64,000 nucleotides of DNA from Actinoplanes palleronii (GCF_016862315.1 NZ_BOMS01000049.1:94735-158734), one strand, 5' to 3'; counted from the stretch's first letter, positions 49,840 through 60,124 are shown. Numbers and translations: made by a program. Notes: a model not told the origin generated them from the sequence alone.

Positions 49840-49849
49840 GTGGTGCTAC

Positions 49850-51187
49850 TCAGCCGGCTTCGGTGACGGTCATCGGCAGGCCACCGCGCACCCGCAGCGA
49901 CAACATCGGCTCGGGCACCACGGCCCGGCCGGGCGGGCTCTCCAGCCGCAGATCGCGGACCAGGGTGGCGAGCACGAACGCGGCCTCCATCAGGCCCAGG
50001 TGGTTGCCGACGCAGAACCGGGGCCCGGCGCCGAACGGGATGTAGGCGTACCGGGGCCGGTCGCTCGCCCGGGACCGGTCGAACCGCTCCGGGTCGAAGC
50101 GGTCCGGCTCCGGCCAGAACTCCGGGTGCCGGTGCAGCGTGTACGGGCAGATCAGCACGTCCGAGCCGGCCGGCACCCGGTAGCCGCCGACCACGTCGGC
50201 CTCCAGGGACTTGCGCGGCAGGATCCACACCGGCGGGAAGAGCCGCATGGCCTCCTCCAGCACCATCGAGGTGTAGGTGAGCCGGTGCAGGTCCTCGAAG
50301 ACCGGCGCCCGGTCACCGAGCACCTCGACGGCTTCCTGGCGCAGCCGTTCGCGGACCTCGGGGTGCTTGTCGATCAGGTGCAACGTCCAGCTCAGCGTGC
50401 TGGCCGTGGTCTCGTGCCCGGCCAGCAGCAGCGTGACCAGTTCGTCGCGCAGCCGCTGCCGGCCCACCTCGGGGTCGGCCTCGGCGGAGGTGGAGACGAT
50501 CAGCCGGGACAGCACGTCGTCGCCGCCGGTGCTGCCGCGCTCGGCGACCAGCCGGTCGACGGTGCGCTGCAGGTTGGTGCGGGCCCGGCGGAACCGCAGC
50601 TGGCGGGGCAGCGGCACCCAGTGCGGGACCGCGCCGAGCGTCTCCAGCTCGAACATGGCCTGGTCCTGCACCGCGGCGAAGTCGTCGCCGACGGTGTCGA
50701 AGCGGGTCAGGTCCGCGTCGAGCAGGGTCCGGCCGAGCACACCGAGGGTGAGCCCGGTCAGCTCCTGCAGCATGTCGACCGGTGCGCCGCCGGCGTGCTG
50801 ACGCAGCCGGGCGACAAGTTTCGTGGCCTCCTCGGCGACGATGCCGGCCTGCGCGGCGATCCGCCGGCTCTGGAACGCCGGCTGGGTCACCTTGCGCTGC
50901 TTGCGCCACAGGTCACCCTCGCTGGTGAGCAGCCCGTCGCCGAGTGCGCGGCGGGCGTGCACCAGGCCGATGCCCTTGTGGTAGTTCCCGGCGTTGTCGG
51001 CCAGCACGTGCTTGGCGTGGTCCGGGTGGTTGAAGTAGTAGAGCTGTTTCGGGCCGACCGGCAGGCGTGCCGCGTCGCCGTAGCGGGCGGCCGCGTCGGT
51101 CATCATGCCGAGCCGGTCGCGGCCCATCACCATCAGCATGCGCAGGGCCGCGGTGCGCGGCGGCCCGGGCGGGACGATGCCGCTCAT
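49850..51187 (-). CDS. Cytochrome P450, enediyne cassette (E7-like)
   Basis: A 445-aa P450. I-helix LLAGHETTASTLSW, ExxR in LEEAMRLFPP, and heme loop FGAGPRFCVGN. Paired P450 and flavin reductase genes in this position match the E7/E6 genes recalled from nine-membered enediyne clusters. It probably oxidises the enediyne core. Overlaps the flavin reductase by 4 nt (ATGA). Confidence 0.9.
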   Translation of the reverse strand: MSGIVPPGPPRTAALRMLMVMGRDRLGMMTDAAARYGDAARLPVGPKQLYYFNHPDHAKHVLADNAGNYHKGIGLVHARRALGDGLLTSEGDLWRKQRKVTQPAFQSRRIAAQAGIVAEEATKLVARLRQHAGGAPVDMLQELTGLTLGVLGRTLLDADLTRFDTVGDDFAAVQDQAMFELETLGAVPHWVPLPRQLRFRRARTNLQRTVDRLVAERGSTGGDDVLSRLIVSTSAEADPEVGRQRLRDELVTLLLAGHETTASTLSWTLHLIDKHPEVRERLRQEAVEVLGDRAPVFEDLHRLTYTSMVLEEAMRLFPPVWILPRKSLEADVVGGYRVPAGSDVLICPYTLHRHPEFWPEPDRFDPERFDRSRASDRPRYAYIPFGAGPRFCVGNHLGLMEAAFVLATLVRDLRLESPPGRAVVPEPMLSLRVRGGLPMTVTEAG

Positions 51188-51696
51188 GCCGCCACCTCGC
51201 TGCGGTGCGCCGCGGAGATCCGGCCCCGGTGGAACAGCAGCGCCTCGTCCTCGGCGCCGCTGCCCATGCCGAGCAGCCGGCCCAGGAAGATGGTGTGGTC
51301 GCCGCCGTCGTAGGAGCGCCACAGCCCGCACTCGAAGTGCGCCAGCGCCCCGGTGATCAGTGGCGCGCCGGTGTGCTCACCGGCCTGCCAGTCGACCGGG
51401 CCGAACTGTTCGCCGCCGAGCGGGCGCCGCCGGTCGGCGAAGTACCGGGCGAGCGGCGCGTGCCCGGCCGCCAGCACCGACACGCCGAAGCGTCCGGCGG
51501 AGCGCAACGCCTCGTGCATCACCGCGTTGTGCTCGATGCAGACCAGCAGCAGCGGGGGGTCGAGCGAGACCGCGGTGAACGAGTTCGCGGTCATCCCGTG
51601 CGGCGTCGGGCCGCCGACGGTCACCACCGTGACGCCGGTGGCGAACGTGCCGAACGCCCGGCGCAGCGCCAGCGTGTCGAACGGCGGAGTGCTCAT
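51184..51696 (-). CDS. Flavin reductase, enediyne cassette (E6-like)
   Basis: A 170-aa NAD(P)H:flavin reductase of the HpaC/SgcE6 family: FATGVTVVTVGGPTPHGMTA, NSFTAVSLDPPLLLVCI and GALAHFECGLWRSYDGGDH. Supplies reduced flavin to a partner monooxygenase, plausibly the enzymes at 30022 or 31203, since no hydroxylase lies next to it. 4-nt overlaps on both sides (TebC and P450). Confidence 0.9.
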   Translation of the reverse strand: MSTPPFDTLALRRAFGTFATGVTVVTVGGPTPHGMTANSFTAVSLDPPLLLVCIEHNAVMHEALRSAGRFGVSVLAAGHAPLARYFADRRRPLGGEQFGPVDWQAGEHTGAPLITGALAHFECGLWRSYDGGDHTIFLGRLLGMGSGAEDEALLFHRGRISAAHRSEVAA

Positions 51697-52139
51697 CGGG
51701 CGCCCCGCCCGGCCAGCACGTACGGCTCGAGCGCCGCGGCCAGGGCGTCCGGCACCCGGGCGGGCACCGTGCGGGTGTTCGGCCCGCGCATGCAGGCGAT
51801 CCGCTGGCTGCCCCGGGCGATCAGGGTCTCGCCGCCGCCCGGGTCGAGCCGGACGTAGTCGAAGCCGAACTCGATCTGCGTCTGCCCCAGCTCGACCAGC
51901 CGCATCCGGATGGACAGCTCGCTGAACGCGGTGATCTCGGCGTAGAACTCGCAGTCCACCTTCAGCGTGAACAGCTTCAGGTCGTCCTGCAGCTCGGCAA
52001 CGATCCCGGGTGCGTGGTTCTTCAGGAACATCTCCCGGCAGCGGCCCTGCCAGCGCAGGTAGTTGACGTAGTAGACGTTCCCGACGATGTTCGTCTCCTC
52101 GAACCCGACGGTGTGCGGGTACTCGTAGTACTTGTCCAT
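51693..52139 (-). CDS. tebC: Enediyne hotdog-fold thioesterase TebC (E10-like)
   Basis: A 148-aa thioesterase of the CalE7/SgcE10/DynE7 type, which releases the linear polyene from PksE. It begins MDKYYEYPHTVGFEETN and has the family run NVYYVNYLRWQGRCREMF; the Arg of LRWQGR is the residue implicated in catalysis in CalE7, where the usual catalytic acid is absent. Starts 1 nt after the PksE stop. Confidence 0.95.
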   Translation of the reverse strand: MDKYYEYPHTVGFEETNIVGNVYYVNYLRWQGRCREMFLKNHAPGIVAELQDDLKLFTLKVDCEFYAEITAFSELSIRMRLVELGQTQIEFGFDYVRLDPGGGETLIARGSQRIACMRGPNTRTVPARVPDALAAALEPYVLAGRGAR

Positions 52140-52140
52140 C

Positions 52141-55100
52141 TCACTCCCCCATCTCGGCCAGTACGGCGACCACGACCGGCGCAGCGATGTCCCGGACGGC
52201 CGTGGCGAACGTCGCCACCCGCAGGTCGCCGGCGCGCAGCAGCACCCAGCGATCACGGGTCGCGGGCAGTACGGTCAGCGGCCCGTCCAGCGACCGCCCG
52301 GCCTTGCGCAGCGACTCCAGCGCGGTCCACACCCGGGTCGCCGCCTGGTCGAGGCCCTCCCCGGTCGCGGCGGCCACCTGGCGGGCCAGCTCGGCGTGCT
52401 GCCCCAGCAGCCCGGCCCAGTCGCCGGCGTCCCGGGCGGTGACGACCTCCAGGTCGCAGCCGAGGGCTCCGGTGCTCGCCGTGACGATGGTCAGCCCGGC
52501 CGCGTGCGCCGCGGAGACCACACCGTCGTCGACTTCGGGACGCCCGTCGGCCCGGTAGCGCAGCTCGACCGGCCGCCGGAACGTCCGGGTCGCGGCGAGC
52601 CGGGTGGCTTCCCGGCGCGACAGGTCACCGTCCGGCACCACGGTGACCGCCACCGCCTTGCCGAGCAGGTCGTCGGCGGCCCGGGTCAGGTACGGCCCGA
52701 GCAGCGCGGGCACCCACGGTCCGGCCGGGTCCTGCTTGCGGACCGCCCGCAGCCGCAGGCCCTCCCAGCGTTCGAGCACCTCGCCGGCGTCCGAGCGCAG
52801 CGCCACGTCGTAGACGTACAGGTCGCCGTCGCGGGAGCGTTCGGTGGCGCAGTAGCGCAGGCCCTGCGCGGCGGTGAGCTTCTCCCCGCCCGGGTAGATC
52901 CGGTCCACGCCGACCGGCAGCAGTGTCGCGTCGGGCACGCAGACCTGGTTGCCGTGCATCAGCGCGTCCCGCACGCCGGGGTCGCCGAGCAGCAGGTGGT
53001 CCGGCACGTACGAGGCGAACCACTGCACCGCCGGGTCGGCGGCCACCTCGGCGTCGACGTAGCGGGCCGCGGCGCTGTGGTAGCGGCGCAACCGCTGGAA
53101 CCGGCCGCCCTGGAACAGCAGCCCGGAGTAGAGGTCCTCGGCGGGCACCAGTTCCACCGGCGGCACCTCCGCGGGCACCTGCTCCGGAGCGCCCTGCGGC
53201 ACCTCGGACGCGCCGAGCCGCAGCCGGGCGGTGAAGTGGTCGGCGGCGTACCCGGTCTCGGCGCTGCGGATCGCCACCTCGACCGTGTCGTCGCCGGTGA
53301 CCACCGCGGCGACCCGGATCGTGGTGCGCCCGGTCGGCGTCACGATGATCGGCCGCAGGAACTCGGCCTGTTCGATCACCGGCAGCGTCTCCACCCCGGT
53401 GGTGGCCGCGGCGACCTGGGCCATCGCCTCCATCCCGAAGACCGCGGGCAGCAGCAGGTTGCCGTCCAGGTCGTGGTCGGCCAGGTAGAGGTCGGTGCCG
53501 GCGTTCAGCTCGACCTCGCAGACCAACTCCACGCCGTGGTAGCGCACCAGCGGCCGCTCGACGAAGCGCGACAGCGGCAGCGGGGGCAGCGGCCGGCGTA
53601 CCGTGCCGATCCCCTCGGTCCGTCCGCTGATCACCACGACGTCCGGTGACTGCGGGTCGGCCAGCACCCGGCGCAGGATCGCGACGCCCTGGTCCGGGGT
53701 GATCGGGGTGACGCCGTCGCGGGTCAGCGACTCGACGACGGCCAGACGTTCGCCCATCCCGACGCCGGACCAGACCGACCATTCCAGGCAGACGCTGCGG
53801 CACTGCGGGTGCCGCCGGCCGACCTCGGTGGTCAGGTCGGCCAGCCACTCGTTGGCGGTGGCGTAGTGCGCCTCGCCGCGCAGGCCGGCCCGGCCGATGA
53901 TGCTGCCCAGCGACACCAGCAGCCGCAGCGTGGCCGGGTCGAGCACGTCGAGCACCGTCCGCAGGCCGTCGACCTTCGGGGCGAGGGTGCGCCGGAACGC
54001 GTCGCGGTCCAGGGTGGCCAGGCTCGCGGGCTCGTTGCGCCCGGCGCCGTGCAGGACCGCGGTGATCGGGCCGAGCGCGGCGGTGAACCGGTCGACGGCC
54101 TGGCGGACCTGATCGGTGTCGGTCACGTCGGCGCGTTCGTAGTGGCACCGGACCCCGGCCGCGGCGATCCGCTCGAGGTTCGCGGCCAGCTCCGGGTCCT
54201 GCGCCGGGTCGGAGCGTCCGAGCAGGGCGAGCGCGGCGCCGGTGTCACCGGCGAGAGCCAGCGCGCACTCCGCGGTGATGCCCTTGCCGCCGCCGGTGAC
54301 CAGCAGCACGTCGGCGTCGCCCAGCGGCGCCACGGTCACCGCCGGGCTGACCGGCATCGGCCGCAGCGTCGGTACCCGCCGGGTCCCGTCCGCGTCGTAG
54401 TGCGCCTCGGCGAACGACGTGGTCGCGGCCACCTCGGCCACCACCTGCGCGAGGTCCGGCGCGCCGGTCGGCAGGTGGATCACGGTGACCCGCAGGTGCG
54501 GGGCCTCCAGCCGCAGCGTCTTGGCCAGCCCGGCCGCGCCGCGACCGTGCTGCACCAGCACGAACCGGGCCTGCGGTGCCGCGGTCAGCGCTTCCTGCGC
54601 GCCGGCCAGCGCCAGCGCGAGGTCGTCCTCGCCGCACTGTTCGGGCAGCACGACCAGCACTCCGGCACCGATCTGCGCCGCTTGCAGGCCGCGGCGCAAT
54701 TCTTCCGCGTACGAGTGAGCCTCCGGCGCGTGCACGCTCCACACGCCGGCCTCCTCCCCCGCGGGCCGGGTGCCGAGCGGCACCACGTCCAGGTCGAGCC
54801 GGAACGGCCGGGCCCAGGCCGCGGCACCGGCCACCACCGGAGTGAGGACCGCGTCGGCGTCGGTCGACGTGGACCGCAGCTGGTCGAGGGCCTCGGCGAG
54901 TTCCGCGACCCGCGCGGTGGCGAAGTTCGTCGGCACCTGCGACGGGTTCAGCCGCAGCGCGGCGGCGGCCGCGTTGACCACCTGGCCGACCGTGATCGAG
55001 CTCAGGTGCAGGTCGTCGAGGAACAGGCTGTCGCCGCGGACCAGCTCGATCGGCAGTTCGACGCGTTCGGCGGCGAGCCGGCGCAGCAGATCGAGTGTCG

Positions 55101-57900
55101 ACTCCCCGCCGTCCACGGTGGCCGGCGAGCCGGGCTCCGCGGCGGTGCCGGCCGGTTCGGCACGCCGCTCGGCGACGGAGACCACCGGGGCCTGCTCGCA
55201 GGGGCTGCCGAAGAAGCTGAACGTCACGTCCAGCGGCAGGTCGCGCACCAGGCGGCCGCGGAACAGCGCCGGGTCCAGGGTGGCGGCCCCGATCACGTAC
55301 GCGGCACCGGCCGCGCGCAGCAGCCCGGTCAGCGACTCCGCGTCGGTGTCGACGGCCAGCGCCGGCACGTCGGTGAGCTGCCCGGCCAGCGAGCTCAGCA
55401 CCCGGCCCGGGCCCACCTCGATGAGCAGGTCGACCTGGGCGGCGGCCTGGGTGACCGCCTGCTGGAACAGCACCGGGTCGGTGATCTGCCGGTGCAGCAG
55501 CCCGGCCAGGTCGGCGTCCGGCGCGAGCGGCGCGCCGGTCACCGTCGACACGACGGTACGGCGGACCGGTCCGAGCCGCTCGCCGGCCAGCGCGGCGACG
55601 AAGGTGTCCGCGGCCGGGGCGACCAGCGGGGAGTGGAACGCGTGCGAGACGTTCAGCGGCCGGGCCACCAGGCCCCGTTCACCGGCCCGCCGGCAGACCT
55701 CCTGCACGTCGTCGACGCTGCCCGCGACCACGGTCTGCTCGCCGCTGTTGTACGCGGCGATCACCACCGGCAGCCCGGCCAGCAGTGCCGTGACGACCGG
55801 CGCGGACGCACCGACGCCGGCCATCGTGCCGGACGCGCTGTGCTGGGCCATGGTGCGGCCGCGCAGCGCGGCGACCCGCAGCAGCGCCGGCTCGTCGAGC
55901 GCGCCGGCCCAGTGCAGCGCGGCGATCTCGCCGAGGCTGTGCCCGACCGCGACGGACGCGGTCACACCCAGGTCGTCGAGGACCCGCAGCGCCGCCACCG
56001 AGCCGGTCACGATCCGCGGCTGGGCCACCTCGGTGGCGACCAGGTCACCGCCGGTGGGCAGGTTCGCGGCGGTGTAGACGGCGTCGGCCTCGGTGAAGCG
56101 CCGGCGCAGCGCTCCCCCGCTGACACCGGTGCCGGAGCCCTGGCCGGGGAAGAGGTAGCCGATCCGGGCCGGGCCGGTGACCCGGTTCAGCAGGATCCGG
56201 CTGTCGGCCGACAGGCGCCGCGTCTCACCGGCCGCGACCGCGTCGCGCAGCGTGCGCAGCTGCTGCTCGGCGTCGGCTGGCGAACCGGTGACCACGCCGG
56301 CGCGCAGCGGGCGGTCCTGCAGCTCGCCGTGCAGGGTCGCGGCCAGGTCGCCGAGCTGCCCGTAGGCGAGGGTGGGTACCAGGGTGAGCAGCTGGTCGAT
56401 CCGGGCGAGCAGTTCGTCGGCCGTACCGCCGTCGATCAGCAGCAGCTCGGTGTCCTGCACCGAGCCGGCCAGCACCCCGGTGCGCGCGTCGAGGGTGCCC
56501 CGGCCGCGCGGCTGGGAGTTCTCCAGCACCAGGTGGGTGTTGATGCCGCCGAAGCCCATCGCGGTGACGCCGGCGCGCAGCGGGGTGTCCCGCGGCCACG
56601 CCTCGGCCTTGCGCAGCACCCGCAGCGCCGGATCATTCCCGGTCAGCAGCTCGTGCGGGTCGACCGAGCCGATGCTCGGCGGCAGCACCTCGTGGTGCAG
56701 CGCCAGCACCGCTTTGATCATGCCGGCCACGCCGGCCGCCGCCTTGGTGTGCCCGATCATTCCCTTGATCGAGCCGATCGCGGCCGGCGCCGCCGAGGGT
56801 CCGGCCGCCTTGCGGGCCGCCGACAGCGCGCCCAGCTCGGTGGCGTCGCCGACCTTGGTCCCGGTCCCGTGGCCTTCGAACAGACCGACCGTCTCCAGGC
56901 CGAAACCCGCTCTTTCGTACGCCCGGCGCAGGGCCAGCTGGTAGCCGCTGATCTCGGGGCGGGTCATGCCGCCCTTGCCGTCGGAGCTGATCCCCCAGCC
57001 GGCGACCGACGCGTAGACCCGGTGGCCGGCCGCGAGCGCCTCGTCCTCGCGCATCAGCACGACCATGCCGCAGCCCTCGCCGGGCCAGAAGCCGTTGGAG
57101 AGCCGGTCGTAGACGCGCATCTCGCCGGTGGCCAGCGCGCCGGTCTTGGCGAACCCGATGATCTCGAACGGGTCGATGGACAGGTCGACGCCACCGGCGA
57201 TCGCCACGTCGGCGTCCCCGTCGAGCAGCGCCTTGCAGGCCGTGGCGACCGACAGCAGCGACGAGGAGCAGGCCCCGTCGACCGTGTAACCGCCGCCGTT
57301 GAGGTCGAAGAAGTTGCAGATCCGGCCGGCGATGGTGTTCGACAGGCCGCCGGCCAGGGTGTCCTCGTCGACGGCCGGGAACGGGTTCTTGAAGGTGACC
57401 TCGAGGTCGGCCAGGAAGCCGGCCAGCTGCTCGTCCTCCCAGCCCTCCGCCTTGAGCGCGGCGGCGACGGTACGGCGGACGTACGGCCAGCGCAGCCGGA
57501 TCTGGCTGGCCCGGGAGAACTCCCCGGTCAGGGTGTTGCCGACGACCACCGCGGTGCGTTCGCGCGGCAGTCCCTCGCCGAGCGGGAACCCGGCGTCGGC
57601 CAGGGCGTGCGCCGCGATGTCCAGCGCCAGCCAGTGCGTCAGGTCGGTCGAGCGGTACGTGCTGCCGGCCACCTTGTAGGCGAGCCGGTCGAACTCGTAG
57701 CCCTCGATCACGGCGGCGTTGCGGGCGTAGAACTTGTCCGGCGCGGACGGGTCCGCGCTCCAGTAGTCGTCGAGGCTCATCCGGGTGTCCGGCAGGCGGC
57801 GGAACGCCCGGCGACCGGCGACCGCGTTCTCCCACAACTCCCGGGTCGTGGCGGCGTCCGGATAGCGGCAGGCCATCCCCACGACGGCGATCCTGGTCAT
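52141..57900 (-). CDS. pksE: Iterative enediyne polyketide synthase PksE
   Basis: A 1919-aa type I iterative PKS that builds the polyene precursor of the enediyne core. Domains: KS with Cys211 (VDGACSSS), His344 (EGHGTG) and His384 (IGHTKAA); AT with GHSLGE, Ser655; ACP with candidate phosphopantetheine Ser967/968 (LHLSSITV); KR with VTGGGKGITAE near 1201-1211 and Ser1333/Tyr1346; DH with His1476 (ADHDLDGNLLLP); C-terminal PPTase with GCDLE at 1814-1818 and WTALESLRKA near 1858-1867. All catalytic residues expected are present. Its ATG overlaps the UnbL stop by 4 nt. Confidence 0.97.
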   Translation of the reverse strand: MTRIAVVGMACRYPDAATTRELWENAVAGRRAFRRLPDTRMSLDDYWSADPSAPDKFYARNAAVIEGYEFDRLAYKVAGSTYRSTDLTHWLALDIAAHALADAGFPLGEGLPRERTAVVVGNTLTGEFSRASQIRLRWPYVRRTVAAALKAEGWEDEQLAGFLADLEVTFKNPFPAVDEDTLAGGLSNTIAGRICNFFDLNGGGYTVDGACSSSLLSVATACKALLDGDADVAIAGGVDLSIDPFEIIGFAKTGALATGEMRVYDRLSNGFWPGEGCGMVVLMREDEALAAGHRVYASVAGWGISSDGKGGMTRPEISGYQLALRRAYERAGFGLETVGLFEGHGTGTKVGDATELGALSAARKAAGPSAAPAAIGSIKGMIGHTKAAAGVAGMIKAVLALHHEVLPPSIGSVDPHELLTGNDPALRVLRKAEAWPRDTPLRAGVTAMGFGGINTHLVLENSQPRGRGTLDARTGVLAGSVQDTELLLIDGGTADELLARIDQLLTLVPTLAYGQLGDLAATLHGELQDRPLRAGVVTGSPADAEQQLRTLRDAVAAGETRRLSADSRILLNRVTGPARIGYLFPGQGSGTGVSGGALRRRFTEADAVYTAANLPTGGDLVATEVAQPRIVTGSVAALRVLDDLGVTASVAVGHSLGEIAALHWAGALDEPALLRVAALRGRTMAQHSASGTMAGVGASAPVVTALLAGLPVVIAAYNSGEQTVVAGSVDDVQEVCRRAGERGLVARPLNVSHAFHSPLVAPAADTFVAALAGERLGPVRRTVVSTVTGAPLAPDADLAGLLHRQITDPVLFQQAVTQAAAQVDLLIEVGPGRVLSSLAGQLTDVPALAVDTDAESLTGLLRAAGAAYVIGAATLDPALFRGRLVRDLPLDVTFSFFGSPCEQAPVVSVAERRAEPAGTAAEPGSPATVDGGESTLDLLRRLAAERVELPIELVRGDSLFLDDLHLSSITVGQVVNAAAAALRLNPSQVPTNFATARVAELAEALDQLRSTSTDADAVLTPVVAGAAAWARPFRLDLDVVPLGTRPAGEEAGVWSVHAPEAHSYAEELRRGLQAAQIGAGVLVVLPEQCGEDDLALALAGAQEALTAAPQARFVLVQHGRGAAGLAKTLRLEAPHLRVTVIHLPTGAPDLAQVVAEVAATTSFAEAHYDADGTRRVPTLRPMPVSPAVTVAPLGDADVLLVTGGGKGITAECALALAGDTGAALALLGRSDPAQDPELAANLERIAAAGVRCHYERADVTDTDQVRQAVDRFTAALGPITAVLHGAGRNEPASLATLDRDAFRRTLAPKVDGLRTVLDVLDPATLRLLVSLGSIIGRAGLRGEAHYATANEWLADLTTEVGRRHPQCRSVCLEWSVWSGVGMGERLAVVESLTRDGVTPITPDQGVAILRRVLADPQSPDVVVISGRTEGIGTVRRPLPPLPLSRFVERPLVRYHGVELVCEVELNAGTDLYLADHDLDGNLLLPAVFGMEAMAQVAAATTGVETLPVIEQAEFLRPIIVTPTGRTTIRVAAVVTGDDTVEVAIRSAETGYAADHFTARLRLGASEVPQGAPEQVPAEVPPVELVPAEDLYSGLLFQGGRFQRLRRYHSAAARYVDAEVAADPAVQWFASYVPDHLLLGDPGVRDALMHGNQVCVPDATLLPVGVDRIYPGGEKLTAAQGLRYCATERSRDGDLYVYDVALRSDAGEVLERWEGLRLRAVRKQDPAGPWVPALLGPYLTRAADDLLGKAVAVTVVPDGDLSRREATRLAATRTFRRPVELRYRADGRPEVDDGVVSAAHAAGLTIVTASTGALGCDLEVVTARDAGDWAGLLGQHAELARQVAAATGEGLDQAATRVWTALESLRKAGRSLDGPLTVLPATRDRWVLLRAGDLRVATFATAVRDIAAPVVVAVLAEMGE

Positions 57901-58901
57901 GCCGTCCCCCGGGAAAGGTCGCGGTCCGGCTCCGGCAGGACCGAGGTGGTCAGGTAGGTGTGCTTGATGCGCTGGCGCCATTGCTCGTAGGCCGGTTCGT
58001 GGCCGTGGTGGTCCAGGCCGGCCAGCGCGTCGTCGTTGACCTGGGCGGCCTCGGCCGGCGTGCGCCCGCAGAAGACCTCGGTGGCCACCTCGTTGTGCGG
58101 CACGACCAGGCCGGCGCGCACCCGGGCGCCGGCCGCGAACGAGGCGCCCTGTGCCAGGTCGGCGGCGTACTCGCCGACGGCGGTGCGCAGCCAGCGCAGC
58201 TCGTCGGCGTCGGCGCCACCGGCGTACGTCGCCGCCAGGCCGGTGCCGGCGTAGAGGTCGGCGCGCCGGTGCTCGGGGAACCGCTGCACCATGGCGTGCA
58301 GCCGGCGGGCGTCGGTGCCGGCGACGAACCACATCGCCCGGCCGACACCCTGGTCGATGGCCCGGGCGGCGTAGCGGCGGTAGTCGTCGTCCGGCCACGG
58401 CGAGCGCTCCGAGCGGAACTGGCCGGTCACGTACTTCTCGGTCTTGAAGTAGGCCTGGTGGAACCCGTAGCCGTCGAGCACCAGCCAGCGCAGCAGCGGG
58501 TCCGGCGCGTGCAGCGTGGACCAGCGCACCCGGGGCAGCCGGGCCATCGCCCAGCCGACACCGACGTACGCCATGTAGACGTGCCGGTCGCCCTCGCCGG
58601 CGAGGAACCGCTGCATGTGCTTGCCACCGAGCGGCAGGCCGTCGCGCACCGCGAACGCCATGGCGGCGCCCTCGTACGCGAAGCCCCGGAACTCGGGGGT
58701 GATCTGGTCCAGCCGGGGCTCGGCCTCGGCGGGCCGGCGTGCCTCGGCGGCCAGCGCGTACCCCTGCAGGAAGGATTTCCCGACAGTTTCCAAACGGTCC
58801 TTCGCCGCGGTGCTCTTCACGTGGAAACCACGCACGGCCATGCTGGTCTGCGAGACATTGGGGGTCAGAATTCGACGACGGATTCCTGCGACGATTCCCA
58901 T
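57897..58901 (-). CDS. unbL: UnbL, enediyne-associated DUF1702 protein
   Basis: A 334-aa protein of the DUF1702/UnbL family, conserved in enediyne clusters. FRGFAYEGAAMAFAVRDGL, MAYVGVGWAMARLPRVRW, LVLDGYGFHQAYF and DQGVGRAMWFVAG. No transmembrane helix or known catalytic motif. Overlaps the PksE start by 4 nt, consistent with coordinated synthesis. Its biochemical role is unknown. Confidence 0.93.
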   Translation of the reverse strand: MGIVAGIRRRILTPNVSQTSMAVRGFHVKSTAAKDRLETVGKSFLQGYALAAEARRPAEAEPRLDQITPEFRGFAYEGAAMAFAVRDGLPLGGKHMQRFLAGEGDRHVYMAYVGVGWAMARLPRVRWSTLHAPDPLLRWLVLDGYGFHQAYFKTEKYVTGQFRSERSPWPDDDYRRYAARAIDQGVGRAMWFVAGTDARRLHAMVQRFPEHRRADLYAGTGLAATYAGGADADELRWLRTAVGEYAADLAQGASFAAGARVRAGLVVPHNEVATEVFCGRTPAEAAQVNDDALAGLDHHGHEPAYEQWRQRIKHTYLTTSVLPEPDRDLSRGTA

Positions 58902-58993
58902 TTTCCTTTTCCTATCGACGTAGGTTGATCAATTTTCACCGGCGCGGGCGCCCGTCGTCATCTTCCGAATTGCGCGCAGCGGTGGTACCGCGG

Positions 58994-59977
58994 TCAGACC
59001 GCCACATTCTGTGCCGTTATCAGCGCCCGGATTCCGGCGCGCCAGCCCTCGTAGTCGGCCGGGACCGCGCCCGGGTCGGCGTCGGTGACGCTGTCGGAGA
59101 GCCGGACCGCGGCCGCGGCGGAGAGCCCGGCGAACGCGGTGGTGCCGAGCTCGGTCTGCGGCGGGGTGAACCCGGCGAACGCGCGGGCCTTGGCCGCGAA
59201 GACCGCGCCCTGCGCCAGGTGCGGCCGGTGCTCGCCGGCCAGCCGGCTCAGGGTGGCCAGCGCCGCCGCGTCCGCGCCGCCGGCGAACGTGGCCGCCAGG
59301 CCCACCCCGCTCCACAGGTCCGCCTGCCGGTCGGCGGCGAACCGGCCGACCGCCGCGCCGACGGCGTCCACGCCGCCACCGTTGATGAACCACAGCGCCC
59401 GGCCGATGCCCTGGTCGACGGCGCGCGGGAAGTAGTCGGGCCGGCCCTGCCACGGGTACGGCTGCGGGATCCGCTGCTGGTCGACGTAGCGGGCGGTGTG
59501 GAAGTAGGCCAGGTCGAAGCCGTAGCCGTCGACGGCCAGCCAGCTCATCGTCGGGTAGTACGGCGTGCCGGTCAGGTCCGGCAGCACCCATTTCCAGGTG
59601 GTCCGCGGCAGCCGGGCCATCGCAAAACCGACACCGATGTACGTGAGGAACGTGTGCGGCACGCCCGGACCGGAGAGCAGGTCACGGGAGCGGTGCCCGC
59701 GGCCGCCGGCCATCACGTCGCGGATGGTGCAGGCCATCGCGGCGCCCTCGTAGGCGAAGCCGCGCATCTCCGGCTCGACGAGTTCGAGGCGGCGCTCCAG
59801 CTCCCACTGCTGCGCGACCTCGATCCCCCACTCGAATCCGCAGACGACCGCCTGCGGGATGGCCTCCAGGCGCTGGGTCGCGGCGGTCGGTGTGACCGGG
59901 AACCCGCGGGAGGCGAACGTCACTGATCGCAGCGCGGGTGCCAGAGCCTTGCGTCGCAGTGTGCCCATCGTTGACAT
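58994..59977 (-). CDS. Second, diverged DUF1702 (UnbL-like) protein
   Basis: A 327-aa paralogue of UnbL with the same order of motifs (MRGFAYEGAAMACTIRDVM, TYIGVGFAMARLPRTTW, LAVDGYGFDLAYF, DQGIGRALWFING) but clearly diverged sequence. It is separated from unbL by 92 nt. ATG 59977 is chosen as start; a GTG six codons earlier (59995) is possible. The pair may act as a heteromer, or one copy may serve a new step. Confidence 0.9.
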   Translation of the reverse strand: MSTMGTLRRKALAPALRSVTFASRGFPVTPTAATQRLEAIPQAVVCGFEWGIEVAQQWELERRLELVEPEMRGFAYEGAAMACTIRDVMAGGRGHRSRDLLSGPGVPHTFLTYIGVGFAMARLPRTTWKWVLPDLTGTPYYPTMSWLAVDGYGFDLAYFHTARYVDQQRIPQPYPWQGRPDYFPRAVDQGIGRALWFINGGGVDAVGAAVGRFAADRQADLWSGVGLAATFAGGADAAALATLSRLAGEHRPHLAQGAVFAAKARAFAGFTPPQTELGTTAFAGLSAAAAVRLSDSVTDADPGAVPADYEGWRAGIRALITAQNVAV

Positions 59978-60124
59978 GGTCAGCCGTCCCTTCACCGTCC
60001 GGGCCGGCGCTGTCGTGCCGCGCCCAGGGCTCGTCGCGGTACGCCCCGGCGTACCGATGGATGGTCTTGTTCTTGATGCGCGGGCCGTGACATACCGGCG
60101 GCAACCGGCATGCCACGGCCGTGA

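Noticed and set aside
53809..57957. 1382-codon open frame antisense to PksE
   Set aside because: Very long GC-driven shadow of the polyketide synthase; low-complexity Arg/Gly/Val sequence without motifs.
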